NCBI RefSeq assembly: GCF_014646515.1
Contig: NZ_BMNK01000008.1
Location: forward strand, 186,001-250,000
DNA length: 64,000 nucleotides
Direction: 5' to 3'
DNA from: Nonomuraea glycinis
GTDB taxonomy: Bacteria > Actinomycetota > Actinomycetes > Streptosporangiales > Streptosporangiaceae
The notes beneath the pieces are model-generated. The model was not told the DNA's origin. It searched no databases and saw only the letters and a list, made by a program, of their open reading frames with translations. A program made the translations under genes and the position numbers. Shown piece after piece: positions 6,254 through 14,248 of the stretch. The stretch's first letter is position 1. Each line of letters opens with the position of its first letter.

Positions 6254-9154
6254 GTGAGATTCCTGAGGCCGTTGGCGGTGCCCTCTCTCGCGATCGTGTT
6301 CTACCTGATATTCAGCGGCGAATGGCGCAACCTGGGCACGTGGGCCACGACGGCGTTCACCTGGCTGCTCGGCGTGCCGTGGGCGCTGGTCCTGGCGGTG
6401 AGCCTCCCGCTGATCTTCGTCGGGCTGGCGATCCGGATGCTGGCGGCGAGCTTCCGGCAGATGGTCGCCAACCAGCCCAGCCAGGTGCAGACCCTCGGCC
6501 GCCCGTCGGAGAAGCCGGAGGACCGATTCGACCGGCTCGGCGGGCTCGACCAGGCCAAGGAGAAGCTCGAACCCGTCGTCTCCTGGCTGCGCAAACCGTA
6601 CGGCACGCTCGGGAGTGACGTACCGAGAGCGGTTCTGATCACCGGACCCTCCGGGTGCGGCAAGACCGCCCTGGCCCGCGCGATCGCCGGTGAGGCGGCC
6701 ACTGCCCTTTACACCTACTCGGGCGCCGAGTTCCACGAACTCCTCATCGGCATGGGTTCCAGCCGGATGCGGCAGGCCTTCAGCGAGGCGAGCGGTAATG
6801 CCGCCCGCAACAGACCGGTCGTCATCTTCATCGACCAGATCGACCTGATCGCCACCGAGCGGAGCAGCGGTCCCAGCGTCGGCGCCAACGGGGACGCCGA
6901 GGCCCACCGCACGATGGCCCAGCTGATGACCGCGATGGACGACCTCGTCGTCAACGATCGGGTGTACGTCATCGCGGCCACCAGCCGCCCCCGGGTGATC
7001 GATCCCGCGCTGTTCGCGCCGACGCGCTTCGGCCTGCGCATCGACCTCGGACTGCCTGACGAGGCCCAGCGCGCCGACATCCTGAGCCTGCTGCTGAAGG
7101 AGCACAGCCGCCTCGCGGCCGGCGTGGACATCAGGGCCATCGCGGCGGGCGTGGCCGGGTTCACCGGCGCCGAGCTCCAGCAACTCGTGCAGGGGGCGGC
7201 TGCGGCCGCCGCCACGCGATCGACGGCCGCGCCGCTGACCCTCGACGACTTCATCGAGGCCAAGACGCGGATCCTGCCACGGGTCGACCTGCGGGACCCG
7301 CCAGACCTCGTCCGGCACCTGGACTCCAGGATCGAGGGCCAGCGCATCGCCAAGGAACGGCTGGCCGTCGCGGTCAGCAACCACTATCTGCGGCTGATGA
7401 TGGCCAACAGGTTCGAGGCCCCGCCGGTGGCCATCCGCAAGGCGAACGTGATGATGCTCGGCCCCACCGGCACCGGCAAGACGATGCTCGTGGAGACGAT
7501 CGCCCGCTACCTCGACGTGCCGTTCGTCATCACCAACGCCACCGTGCTGAGCGGCACCGGCTACGGCGGCGTCACCGTCGAGAAGATGCTCTACCGGCTG
7601 CTCATCGCCGGCTCCTTCAACCTGCGCCGGGCGGAGTACGGCATCATCTGCGTCGACGAGTTCGACAAGCTCGCCCTGGGCCATGGCGAGCGCAGCAGGG
7701 CCTCCAGCGGGGCCGTCCAGCAGGAGCTGCTGAAGCTCGTCGAGGGCTCGGTGGTGGACGTGCCGAAGAACGAGGCACAGTTGTCGGGCAACCTCGACTT
7801 CTACCAGTTCGACACCAAGAACGTGCTGTTCGTGTGCCTCGGCGCCTTCAACGGCCTCGCCGAGCACGTGGCGCGCAGGCTCAGCCTGCCCGAGGACGCG
7901 CTCGGCGACCGGTCCGCCCTCATGGACCACATCCTGCCCGAAGACGTCATCGAGTACGGTTTCCTGCCCGAGCTCGTCGGCCGTTTCCCGGTGATCACCG
8001 CGACGCTCCCGCTCGACCACGCCGAGCTGGTCCGGATCCTGCAGAACGAGCAGAACGGCCTTACCCACGAGTACGCGGAGCTGCTGGCTCTCCAGGGCAG
8101 GAAGGGCACGGTCTTCACCCAGGACGGCGTCGAGCGGATCGCCGCCGAGGCGCTCCTGCGCGGCGTCGGTGCGCGCGGGCTGCGCGGCGTCATGGAGAAC
8201 GCGCTGGCCACCACGATGTACGAGCGCGCGGAGCCCGGCGAGCCGGCGTTGATCATCGACGCCGAGCTGGTCGGCAGAGGGCTGAACTCCGCGGCCCTGG
8301 TCTCCCCGTCGACCGGCGGCCGGGTGCTGACCCCGCACCAGGTCTCGCGGAAGCTCGCCAACCTCCTGCCGGGAGCCGTCCGTGCCAGGGAGACCCTGGC
8401 GGTGGCCAGCAGCAGGCACTACGGCTCGCCCGGCGGCAGCGCGGACCGCCAGTGCGTGGTGCTGGTCGACCCGCGTACGGGCCAGCGCACCGCCCTGGTC
8501 AAGGCGCTGGCCGAGGTCTGGGACGTGCCGTGGGCGGTGCTGGACGCGGCTGCGCTGACCGGGCAGGACGCGGAGGCGGTCAAGGATGCCCACGGGCAGC
8601 CGTGGTGGGTGACGGAGATCGTCGAGGAGCTGGTCTCCCGCTCCTCTGGCAGACCGGCGACGATCCACCGGGGCGTCATCCTGGTCGACGCCATCGACGT
8701 CCTGCTCGCCCAGCACTCAGGGCGCACGCTGACAAGCGTCGTCAGGCCCCTCATCGAGGGCCGCCCTCTGCCGGGCGGCTTCCCCACCGACCGGCTGATG
8801 GTCGTGCTGGCGGGAAGCTTCCCCACGCCCCCAGGGGACGGTGACCATACCGACCCCGCCCGGCTGGTCGAGGAGGCCAGGGCGCACTACCCCATGCCCA
8901 CCTGGCTCAGGGACCGCGCAGTGCTCGCGGTCACCGACCTGACGCATGACCACGAAGGGCTGCTCGACTTCATCCGCCGCCACGACCACGAGCTCCGCCG
9001 CAAGTACCAGCCCATCCTCGACTCACGGCGCCAGATCATCCCTGTGAGCGCCGAACTCCACGAGAACCTGGCCCACCGCGCCGCACAGGAGGACTGGTCC
9101 CTGGCCGACCTCTCCCTGCACCTGGAGAACGCCTTCCTGCGCAACCTTGGATAA
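6254..9154 (+). CDS. Membrane-anchored protein with three tandem AAA+ modules (FtsH-like, ClpX-like, degenerate)
   Basis: 966 aa from GTG 6254, with AGGGGGGAG five bases upstream; the frame opens earlier (6158) but that part overlaps the CHAT gene. Two N-terminal membrane segments (about 8-20 and 38-62) are followed by an FtsH-like module: Walker A GPSGCGKT (131-138) and Walker B VVIFIDQID (189-197), where the catalytic Glu is Gln195. A ClpX-like module has Walker A GPTGTGKT (403-410), pore loop GYGG (436-439), intact Walker B IICVDEFD (464-471), VGRFPV (575-580) and sensor-2 GARGLR (639-644). A third module keeps the layout but has a dead P-loop, DPRTGQRT (739-746), and Walker B LVDAID (810-815). 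No ClpX IGF loop or zinc domain and no protease domain is seen. Probably an ATP-driven unfoldase at the membrane working with the CHAT protein. Confidence 0.88.
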   Translation: MRFLRPLAVPSLAIVFYLIFSGEWRNLGTWATTAFTWLLGVPWALVLAVSLPLIFVGLAIRMLAASFRQMVANQPSQVQTLGRPSEKPEDRFDRLGGLDQAKEKLEPVVSWLRKPYGTLGSDVPRAVLITGPSGCGKTALARAIAGEAATALYTYSGAEFHELLIGMGSSRMRQAFSEASGNAARNRPVVIFIDQIDLIATERSSGPSVGANGDAEAHRTMAQLMTAMDDLVVNDRVYVIAATSRPRVIDPALFAPTRFGLRIDLGLPDEAQRADILSLLLKEHSRLAAGVDIRAIAAGVAGFTGAELQQLVQGAAAAAATRSTAAPLTLDDFIEAKTRILPRVDLRDPPDLVRHLDSRIEGQRIAKERLAVAVSNHYLRLMMANRFEAPPVAIRKANVMMLGPTGTGKTMLVETIARYLDVPFVITNATVLSGTGYGGVTVEKMLYRLLIAGSFNLRRAEYGIICVDEFDKLALGHGERSRASSGAVQQELLKLVEGSVVDVPKNEAQLSGNLDFYQFDTKNVLFVCLGAFNGLAEHVARRLSLPEDALGDRSALMDHILPEDVIEYGFLPELVGRFPVITATLPLDHAELVRILQNEQNGLTHEYAELLALQGRKGTVFTQDGVERIAAEALLRGVGARGLRGVMENALATTMYERAEPGEPALIIDAELVGRGLNSAALVSPSTGGRVLTPHQVSRKLANLLPGAVRARETLAVASSRHYGSPGGSADRQCVVLVDPRTGQRTALVKALAEVWDVPWAVLDAAALTGQDAEAVKDAHGQPWWVTEIVEELVSRSSGRPATIHRGVILVDAIDVLLAQHSGRTLTSVVRPLIEGRPLPGGFPTDRLMVVLAGSFPTPPGDGDHTDPARLVEEARAHYPMPTWLRDRAVLAVTDLTHDHEGLLDFIRRHDHELRRKYQPILDSRRQIIPVSAELHENLAHRAAQEDWSLADLSLHLENAFLRNLG

Positions 9155-9159
9155 CCGCC

Positions 9160-9371
9160 TCAGACCTGGCCAACCGACCACCAGTGCCAACCGCGACTCC
9201 CCCGGCCCGCCCCGGAGTTGCTGAAGTTCGCCTCGAACCAGCCGTCGTTCCACGTCTGACCCACTCCTGCACGTCAGACAGACACTCCTACGCGGCCAGG
9301 TTGACGAGGCCGAACGCGCCCGGGTATGTCCCCCGCTCATTCGCTGTCGGGCTCTGGAACCTCACGTACAT
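9160..9371 (-). pseudogene. Remnant of a short actinobacterial conserved hypothetical gene
   Basis: Read leftward from ATG 9371, the frame gives MYVRFQSPTANERGTYPGAF, then GLVNLAA and a stop. After a frameshift the sequence continues as TWNDGWFEANFSNSG and ends at a TGA (9160-9162). The two pieces recall a short conserved actinobacterial family (YVRF.SP...RG..PG.F.LVN.LA ... W...NDWY.A.F), so this looks like one gene broken by a nonsense codon and a frameshift. It lies immediately after the AAA+ gene on the opposite strand and just outside the integrative element. The family match is from memory. Confidence 0.45.
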
Positions 9372-9495
9372 CAGCGGACCCACTCCGAGCGCAAGATCTC
9401 ACGGCACACATCAGACACGAGAAGCGGCGGGACCGACCAGACGGACTTTTCAAGATCGTCACCCATTTGGCTCCCAAAGCGACTTTCGCAGCCTT
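9372..9495. other. Gene-free stretch flanking the left attachment repeat
   Basis: No coding potential is evident. From about 9447 the sequence is similar, with scattered substitutions, to 14275-14327, the flank of the other att copy: both contain CAAGATCGTC, then a CCCAA tract, then a GAAATGAGG junction. This extends homology between the two ends about 50 bp beyond the perfect 66-bp repeat. Confidence 0.5.
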
Positions 9496-9561
9496 GAAAT
9501 GAGGACTGTGCTTGCAGGTGGGCGGTACTGGTTTCGAACCAGTGACCCCTCGCTTGTAAGG
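9496..9561. repeat. Left attachment site: 66-bp copy of tRNA-Val 3' half and flank
   Basis: These 66 bp are identical to 14328-14393. Positions 9519-9561 equal the discriminator, T arm, variable loop and 3' anticodon half of the tRNA-Val gene at 14351-14422, but the 5' half is absent, so it cannot make a tRNA. A 3'-tRNA duplicate of this kind is what tyrosine-recombinase integration leaves at the far end of an integrated element. The identity breaks immediately after GTAAGG. Confidence 0.85.
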
Positions 9562-9640
9562 AGCCATGATCGGCTGCGCGTGCCGCTGACCTGGTCCTGT
9601 TCTACGCCACCACCAACTTCTCAGAAGCCGCCCGGTCAGA

Positions 9641-9751
9641 GCTAATGGCACGCTAATGGCACGACGATCATGCATATCTCGCCCGCATCCATGCCGCTTG
9701 ATCGGGGCTTCCTCGTCGCGCCGTGCCCGCCGAATGGCACGCGAATGGCAC
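9641..9751. promoter_or_regulatory. Four 11-bp direct repeats, candidate integrase arm-type sites
   Basis: Two tandem copies of GCTAATGGCAC occupy 9641-9662, and two of the variant (C/G)CGAATGGCAC occupy 9730-9751. All have the same orientation and the pairs are about 90 bp apart. They lie 80-190 bp inside the element from the left core repeat. Tyrosine recombinases of the lambda-Int type bind short direct repeats at this sort of distance from the core, so these are read as arm-type sites. No matching repeats were seen near the right core. Confidence 0.5.
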
Positions 9752-9919
9752 GCTGTGACGGATGGACAAGTTCTCACGTCGAGGGCTGGTCGCCACCGAG
9801 AACCCCGCGGCAGTACAGAGGGCTGACGTACCTGACTGCATCAGGCCCCTGACCTCTGGATTCGACTCTTACCTTTGACCTGCCACCGCGACCGACTGTA
9901 TGGGCGTTGGACCCGGTCA

Positions 9920-10528
9920 TCAGTCACGGATTGCGGCACCGAGGAATGGTGTGCTCAGCATGTCCTCGGAGAAAGAGAGGCCCGTGATCTTCTTCGCCAG
10001 CGCGAACGACCGTGGGAAGGGGGCGTCGATGCCGGGCCCCTCCCAGGCCAGACCGACTTCACGCATCTCGTTGACCAGGCGGTCGGGATCACTGCCCCAG
10101 CGTCTATCGGGAACCAATTGATCGAAGCTTGTGACCTCTTCGCTGTCGACCGCGTAGACGAAATAGTCCGTAGCATGGAGGTTGCGAGAGATCGACACGA
10201 CCTCAGTCGCCCGAGAGAGGCTGCGTAGTAGGAGCCTGTTGAGGCCGATCGATCCAGTCCAGAGCTGGATCAGAACGGTCCAGCCGTTCATCTCCAGCGC
10301 GCCCACATAGCTGGTGAGCATGTTGTCCGAGTCGATGTACCTCATCGTTCGTTCTTGGTGCTCTTCAAAGGTCACCTCTCCGATCCCGTTGCAGTCTGCA
10401 CCGAGACGCGTCAACGCCTCACGAGGGCTGAGGGATCGGGCGAAGGTGACACAGGAGACGTCATAGAACGGGCCATACTTTGCGAGCCAGCCAAATTCTT
10501 CGTGTGCGTCTATCACCGTAACTCCCAT
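9920..10528 (-). CDS. Hypothetical protein, possibly DUF6461 family
   Basis: 202 aa beginning MGVTVIDAHEEFGWLAKYGP. The N-terminal region (WLAKYGPFYDVSCVTFARSL, then LTRLGADCNGIGE) and the central GWTVLIQLWTG resemble the actinobacterial DUF6461 proteins that are common in accessory DNA. Function is unknown; I see no membrane segment or catalytic motif. It lies alone on the minus strand inside the tRNA-Val element, with gene-free flanks on both sides. The C-terminal part (GLAWEGPGIDAPFPRSFALA) has the look of a compact folded domain, not a repeat. The family assignment is from memory and only moderately secure; that the ORF is real is more certain. Confidence 0.6.
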   Translation of the reverse strand: MGVTVIDAHEEFGWLAKYGPFYDVSCVTFARSLSPREALTRLGADCNGIGEVTFEEHQERTMRYIDSDNMLTSYVGALEMNGWTVLIQLWTGSIGLNRLLLRSLSRATEVVSISRNLHATDYFVYAVDSEEVTSFDQLVPDRRWGSDPDRLVNEMREVGLAWEGPGIDAPFPRSFALAKKITGLSFSEDMLSTPFLGAAIRD

Positions 10529-11006
10529 GATCAGTTACATGCATGATGGCAGCCGTCACCGACAGGCCAGCACCTCGACGACATGGGCCTGAGTGACGAT
10601 GGGCACGGACGGAGCTGGAGCCACGTTCTCCGGTGAGCCAGGGTGAGGAACGAACCCTGGATCGTCGATCGCCCCCAAGCACCTACGGAGTCCAGCCATG
10701 CAGTGGCGATCGTAGGGCTGCATCTGTGCGGCGACGCGGCAACCCCGGTCGGAGCGCTCGGTTGGTACGGCGGGGCCGGCGCGCGGTGCCCGGCCCGGTG
10801 TCCCGCCGGCGTCCGGGACCGGCCCCCAGGCCGCACGCCCGGACGGCGGGCGGGTGGAGGGCCGGAGGTACGGCGGTGCGCCGCGCCGCCGCTTGATCCA
10901 TACAAGAACAACTCGGCAACCGCTGAGGGTTCGATAGAGGGTTCAATAGGAACACATTCCCAGTTATGGCTTACTGATTCCTTGGCTGCATCGTACCCTT
11001 GTACCC
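10529..11006. other. Gene-free 480-bp stretch in the element
   Basis: No ORF here has convincing protein-like composition. 10,740-10,900 is extremely GC-rich, while the sequence after 10,905 changes abruptly to AT-richer DNA that continues into the 302-aa gene; this looks like a junction between DNA of two origins. A 12-bp near-perfect tandem repeat lies at 10925-10948. Confidence 0.4.
10925..10948. repeat. 12-bp tandem repeat upstream of the 302-aa gene
   Basis: GAGGGTTCGATA (10925-10936) is followed directly by GAGGGTTCAATA (10937-10948), with one difference. It is about 60 bp before the start of the downstream gene, a position suited to an operator, but it could be chance. Confidence 0.35.
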
Positions 11007-11915
11007 ATGGAGGATTGGATTGCGATTGGAATATCGCTAGCTTCGTTTGGGGTCTCCGGATGGGCTCTGCGGTACGCAAGAACGCAGGCCGCTGCAGCTC
11101 GCATTCAGGCCCAGGCTGCATGCGAGCAGGTGCAAGCTGCCGAGAAGCAAGTCCTGCAAGCTTACGAGGCTGCCAGAGAATCTAATCGCTTTGGATTGGC
11201 GAACGAAATTGCCGTCCTTGATGCTGCCCGGTCACGAATAGACGCCAATGCTCCTAATTTGATCATAGGAATAGAGGCCATTAAGGGTCCCCACTGGATT
11301 TCTTATCAAACATTTCTTAAAGATGGCGACATGGCATCTAAAAGCATCACTCCGCCCACGGATATCAAGGATCGAGGCGTTCAAGGACTTGACAATATAG
11401 AATTCCTCGTACGAGGCGTTATTAGAAATGACTCCCCCTCGTCCATACAAGTTCGACCGGAGGGCGTGAGACTCGCCGAGGGCGAGTCACAACTTCACCC
11501 AGAACACATCGATCTACCGATGGCACTGAATCTTGGTCGCGCGCCCTACCTCCTACTCCCTGGCCAGGTTGCCCTATTTGAATGGCAAGCAGGCACATCT
11601 ATCAAAGAGTGGTGCGAGCTCTACGAGTCATACGCCAATGATCGTCCCTCGACGAATAGCCATCCAACTGCACGCTTCAGATGCTGCCTGGGAGATAGAA
11701 CCAACGAGTGGACGATTATAGATATAGAACTGGACGCCTATCCCCTAAGAAGGGATTCTGACTCTTCGCCCTGGCGGCTAGACCCAGACGAGATACTTCA
11801 TGTGAGGGTCAGGAGCCCAAAGAGGGTCTACCCAAAGACATTGCAATGGCTCAAACGAGAACTAAAAGATCATCTAGTGGTTGACGACTTGAAGGATTGG
11901 TGGGACAGGGAATAA
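11007..11915 (+). CDS. Hypothetical protein with N-terminal membrane helix and coiled coil
   Basis: 302 aa. Residues about 4-24 (WIAIGISLASFGVSGWALRY) form one membrane helix, followed by an Ala/Gln-rich coiled-coil stretch (QAACEQVQAAEKQVLQAYEA) to about residue 60. The remainder is a globular domain that I cannot assign. Topology is probably a membrane-tethered cytoplasmic protein. Codon use is strikingly different from its neighbours, with many A/T third positions, which indicates recent horizontal acquisition. It sits between a gene-free junction region and the convergent XRE regulator (6 bp between the stops). No partner gene on the same strand is present, so function cannot be inferred from context. 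Confidence 0.75.
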   Translation: MEDWIAIGISLASFGVSGWALRYARTQAAAARIQAQAACEQVQAAEKQVLQAYEAARESNRFGLANEIAVLDAARSRIDANAPNLIIGIEAIKGPHWISYQTFLKDGDMASKSITPPTDIKDRGVQGLDNIEFLVRGVIRNDSPSSIQVRPEGVRLAEGESQLHPEHIDLPMALNLGRAPYLLLPGQVALFEWQAGTSIKEWCELYESYANDRPSTNSHPTARFRCCLGDRTNEWTIIDIELDAYPLRRDSDSSPWRLDPDEILHVRVRSPKRVYPKTLQWLKRELKDHLVVDDLKDWWDRE

Positions 11916-11920
11916 TCTAA

Positions 11921-13210
11921 TCAATCGAGTAGGCCTGGGCGTCGGTTCGCGAGGGCCTGCCGTGCCGTCACAAAACGTTCGTGAAACTCTCTGGCAAGGG
12001 CTTCGCGCCGGTAGCGCTGACGTAGGACGCGGTCCAAGTCTCCTGCGCGATTGACGAGGTCCGTAAGGGAGCGCCGATCGATATCAAAAGCGGCTATGCC
12101 CTCGCCAACTGCTGCATCAAGGTCGCCGCGTCGGGCGTGGACGATGCCGAGATCTATATGTGCGTCGGCAACTCGCATGGGGGCGTTGGAGGTGCCGTCT
12201 GGGCGGGTGTGCATCTGGATAGTTTCGCGCGCGTGTTCTTCGGCGCGGTCGTCGTCGGCGAGCCAGGTGTAGCAGGTGGCGGCGTAGAAGACCCACTTGG
12301 CGTGGTCGAAGACGAAGTGGTGGTCTGGGTGATCGGGCATGGGCAGGCTGCCGAGGACTTCGGCTCCGCGGGTGAGGGCTCGGTCGGCTTCGCGGCGGTC
12401 GCCGATGCGGGCCAGGCCGCGAGCCTCCTGCAAGGTGAGTTGCACCATGGCGCTGCTGGTGCCGGCCACGGCCTGCCCCATCCGGGCGGCGGTCACGACA
12501 TCCTCGTAACGGCCTTCGACGAGGGCGAACCACGCGGACATCTCGTGCGCCCAGCCCACCAACTCCCCGTGCCCGACCTGGCGGCCCATCTCGAACGCGG
12601 TCCGTCGCGCGGTCTCGGCCTCCTCCCTCTCCCCAAGGTCGTAGTGCACGCATCCCAGCAGGGCGGTCAACCATCCGGTGATCACCAGCAGTTCGCGGTG
12701 CTGGGCAAGGGTGAGACGTCCGGCGAGTAGATGGTTGATCTGGGCAAGGCGCTTCTGCGTACGGTCCCGTAGCGTGCCAGCGGGCACGACCGGATAGGCG
12801 CGGCACAGCAGGTCGACGGCCTCGGCGAGAGCCTCCAACGTTCCGGTCCCGACGTCGGACGCCTGAAGCTGCTGGGCGAGTTCCATGGTCCCGTACAGGT
12901 CAGCCTCGGCCCGCAACGCGTCCACCGGCATCACGTGAGCCTCGATGAGGCGGCTGCCTGACTGCCTGTTCCGTGAGAACCCGAGCGCTTCCGGCTCCAG
13001 GCCGGTCAGTTGGGTGAGCGCCAGCCGGTAGGGCGTGCGAGGCCATCGGACTTCTCCGGCCTCCCAGCGCCGGACCCGTTCCTCATCGCACGCCAGTCGC
13101 TCGGCGACACCTACCGGGGTGGCGTTGATCTGCTCGGCCATCTGCCAGCGGGACAGGTGCTTCTCGTTGCGCCAGGCACGTAGCCGCACGTTCGGGATGT
13201 AGTCGGGCAT
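11921..13210 (-). CDS. XRE-family transcriptional regulator with C-terminal TPR-like region
   Basis: 429 aa. An N-terminal helix-turn-helix (NVRLRAWRNEKHLSRWQMAE to about residue 75, including ERLACDEERVRRWEAGEVRW) is followed by a long helical TPR-like region with ALLGCVHYDLGEREEAE and IDLGIVHARRGDLDAAV units. This is the layout of the actinobacterial XRE regulators often found on integrative elements, where they control small downstream genes. The start at 13210 has GGGAGGAAG about 10 nt upstream. It is divergent from the 68-aa cysteine gene at 13353, so the 142-bp interval may contain an operator for both. Confidence 0.85.
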   Translation of the reverse strand: MPDYIPNVRLRAWRNEKHLSRWQMAEQINATPVGVAERLACDEERVRRWEAGEVRWPRTPYRLALTQLTGLEPEALGFSRNRQSGSRLIEAHVMPVDALRAEADLYGTMELAQQLQASDVGTGTLEALAEAVDLLCRAYPVVPAGTLRDRTQKRLAQINHLLAGRLTLAQHRELLVITGWLTALLGCVHYDLGEREEAETARRTAFEMGRQVGHGELVGWAHEMSAWFALVEGRYEDVVTAARMGQAVAGTSSAMVQLTLQEARGLARIGDRREADRALTRGAEVLGSLPMPDHPDHHFVFDHAKWVFYAATCYTWLADDDRAEEHARETIQMHTRPDGTSNAPMRVADAHIDLGIVHARRGDLDAAVGEGIAAFDIDRRSLTDLVNRAGDLDRVLRQRYRREALAREFHERFVTARQALANRRPGLLD

Positions 13211-13352
13211 CTGCGGGTCTTCCTCCCGGCTGGGGGCTCGAAAGGGGAAATGAGGGGGCCGTTCAGGGGTCCTGCTCGAACGCGGTTGCCGGTGGACTTG
13301 TCATCAATCAACCACGGTACGTCACGCGGCCTCCCGCCACAGGGAACGCCGG

Positions 13353-13559
13353 ATGAACGAGGAGATGGCGACGGTGATCCGGCCTGATGAGAAGAGCGAG
13401 ACATTGCCCTGCCCGGCGTGCCGGGGGCGCGGGATCAAGCTGTGCGATTCGCGCCGCGCGCTTCTCATCGGCGATCACGACGGAGATGAGATCTCAAGCA
13501 GAGAGCGGGAGTGTCTCGACTGCCTCGGAAGCGGCCGGGCCGAAAGGAACGGGAGATGA
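13353..13559 (+). CDS. Small CxxC zinc-binding-type protein
   Basis: 68 aa. It contains PCPACRGRGIKLC and, near the C-terminus, ECLDCLGSGRA: two CxxCxGxG motifs like those in DnaJ-type zinc fingers. It probably binds one zinc ion. An AGGGAA sits before the start. Its TGA stop overlaps the ATG of the next gene (ATGA at 13556-13559), so the two are translated together. Small DnaJ-finger-like proteins beside an XRE regulator are a recurrent feature of actinomycete accessory regions; their role is unknown. Confidence 0.75.
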   Translation: MNEEMATVIRPDEKSETLPCPACRGRGIKLCDSRRALLIGDHDGDEISSRERECLDCLGSGRAERNGR

Positions 13560-13840
13560 ATTCGATCATGATTGCGGCAACGGCTCTCTTCGCGCGCAAC
13601 GAAGAAGAGAGCAACATGCTCATCGTGCTGCGTGACCGGCTCACGCCCCTCGGCGTGAACGCCGAACTGCGGGACAACAACAGTGCCCTCATGGTGCATC
13701 GGCGTGAGCGCGGGTTGCCGGTGTGGGTGTTCGTCGGGTACGGCGGGGCCTACTACTCCTGGCACAACGCCGAAAAGCGCCACCCGACCAGTGACCCGGA
13801 GGGCGCGGCGAACGTCCTGGCCGAGTACATCGCCAGGTGA
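13556..13840 (+). CDS. Small hypothetical protein coupled to the CxxC protein
   Basis: 94 aa from ATG 13556 (MNSIMIAATALFARNEEE); the frame opens earlier, at 13511, but the overlap start with ATGA coupling is the better choice. The sequence contains LRDRLTPLGVNAELRDNNSA and VWVFVGYGGAYYSWHNAEKR, with several aromatic residues and a compact alpha/beta look. No family is recognised. It sits in the mobile element, presumably co-regulated with the preceding gene by the adjacent XRE regulator. Confidence 0.7.
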   Translation: MNSIMIAATALFARNEEESNMLIVLRDRLTPLGVNAELRDNNSALMVHRRERGLPVWVFVGYGGAYYSWHNAEKRHPTSDPEGAANVLAEYIAR

Positions 13841-13888
13841 TGACAGGCGCGGCGAGACAGGTGGCTCCCGGCCGGAGGGGGCGGGCGC

Positions 13889-14248
13889 TCATCCACCCTG
13901 CTTCGTCGTGCCTCCGCTCTCGGCAGGCAGGTTCGGCGGACACTCCACGCCGCCACCCCACCCCCCGGGGTCCGTCCGTCGGCCTGCCTGCCGAGTTCGT
14001 ACGGCTTTCGCTTGTTCCATCCGCGTGGACAGGCGGCAGCATTCCGTGCGCAAGATCTCCTGATGGCGCTCGGCCAGATCGGGCTCACTCTCGAACGACG
14101 CGAAGAACGGCAGGTCTCGCTCGTCGTCCGTCTCACCGAGACGCCCGCGAATCAACTCCACGGCAAACCGAAGCTCAGATTCCGGCAACTGATCCACCAG
14201 GTCGTACAGTTCCTCGCGTATGACGCTGATGCATCCAAGCGCGGGCAT
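13889..14248 (-). CDS. Small hypothetical protein, element right end
   Basis: 119 aa. The N-terminal half (REELYDLVDQLPESELRFAV, then ELIRGRLGETDDE) is a helical stretch reminiscent of antitoxin-like or DUF2281-like small proteins, whereas the C-terminus after about residue 85 is low-complexity (GRRTDPGGWGGGVECPP). No good Shine-Dalgarno is seen before the ATG at 14248. It is the last gene before the right attachment repeat. No toxin-like partner is adjacent, so the antitoxin idea is weak. Confidence 0.5.
   Translation of the reverse strand: MPALGCISVIREELYDLVDQLPESELRFAVELIRGRLGETDDERDLPFFASFESEPDLAERHQEILRTECCRLSTRMEQAKAVRTRQAGRRTDPGGWGGGVECPPNLPAESGGTTKQGG

Noticed and set aside
9519..9561. 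Second tRNA-Val gene
   Set aside because: Only the 3' half is present; there is no D arm or 5' acceptor strand, so it is the att copy and not a tRNA.
9337..9777. Minus-strand ORF across the left att site, considered as an integrase fragment
   Set aside because: No tyrosine-recombinase motif (no R-HxxR-Y) in any frame; composition is not protein-like and it crosses the att core.
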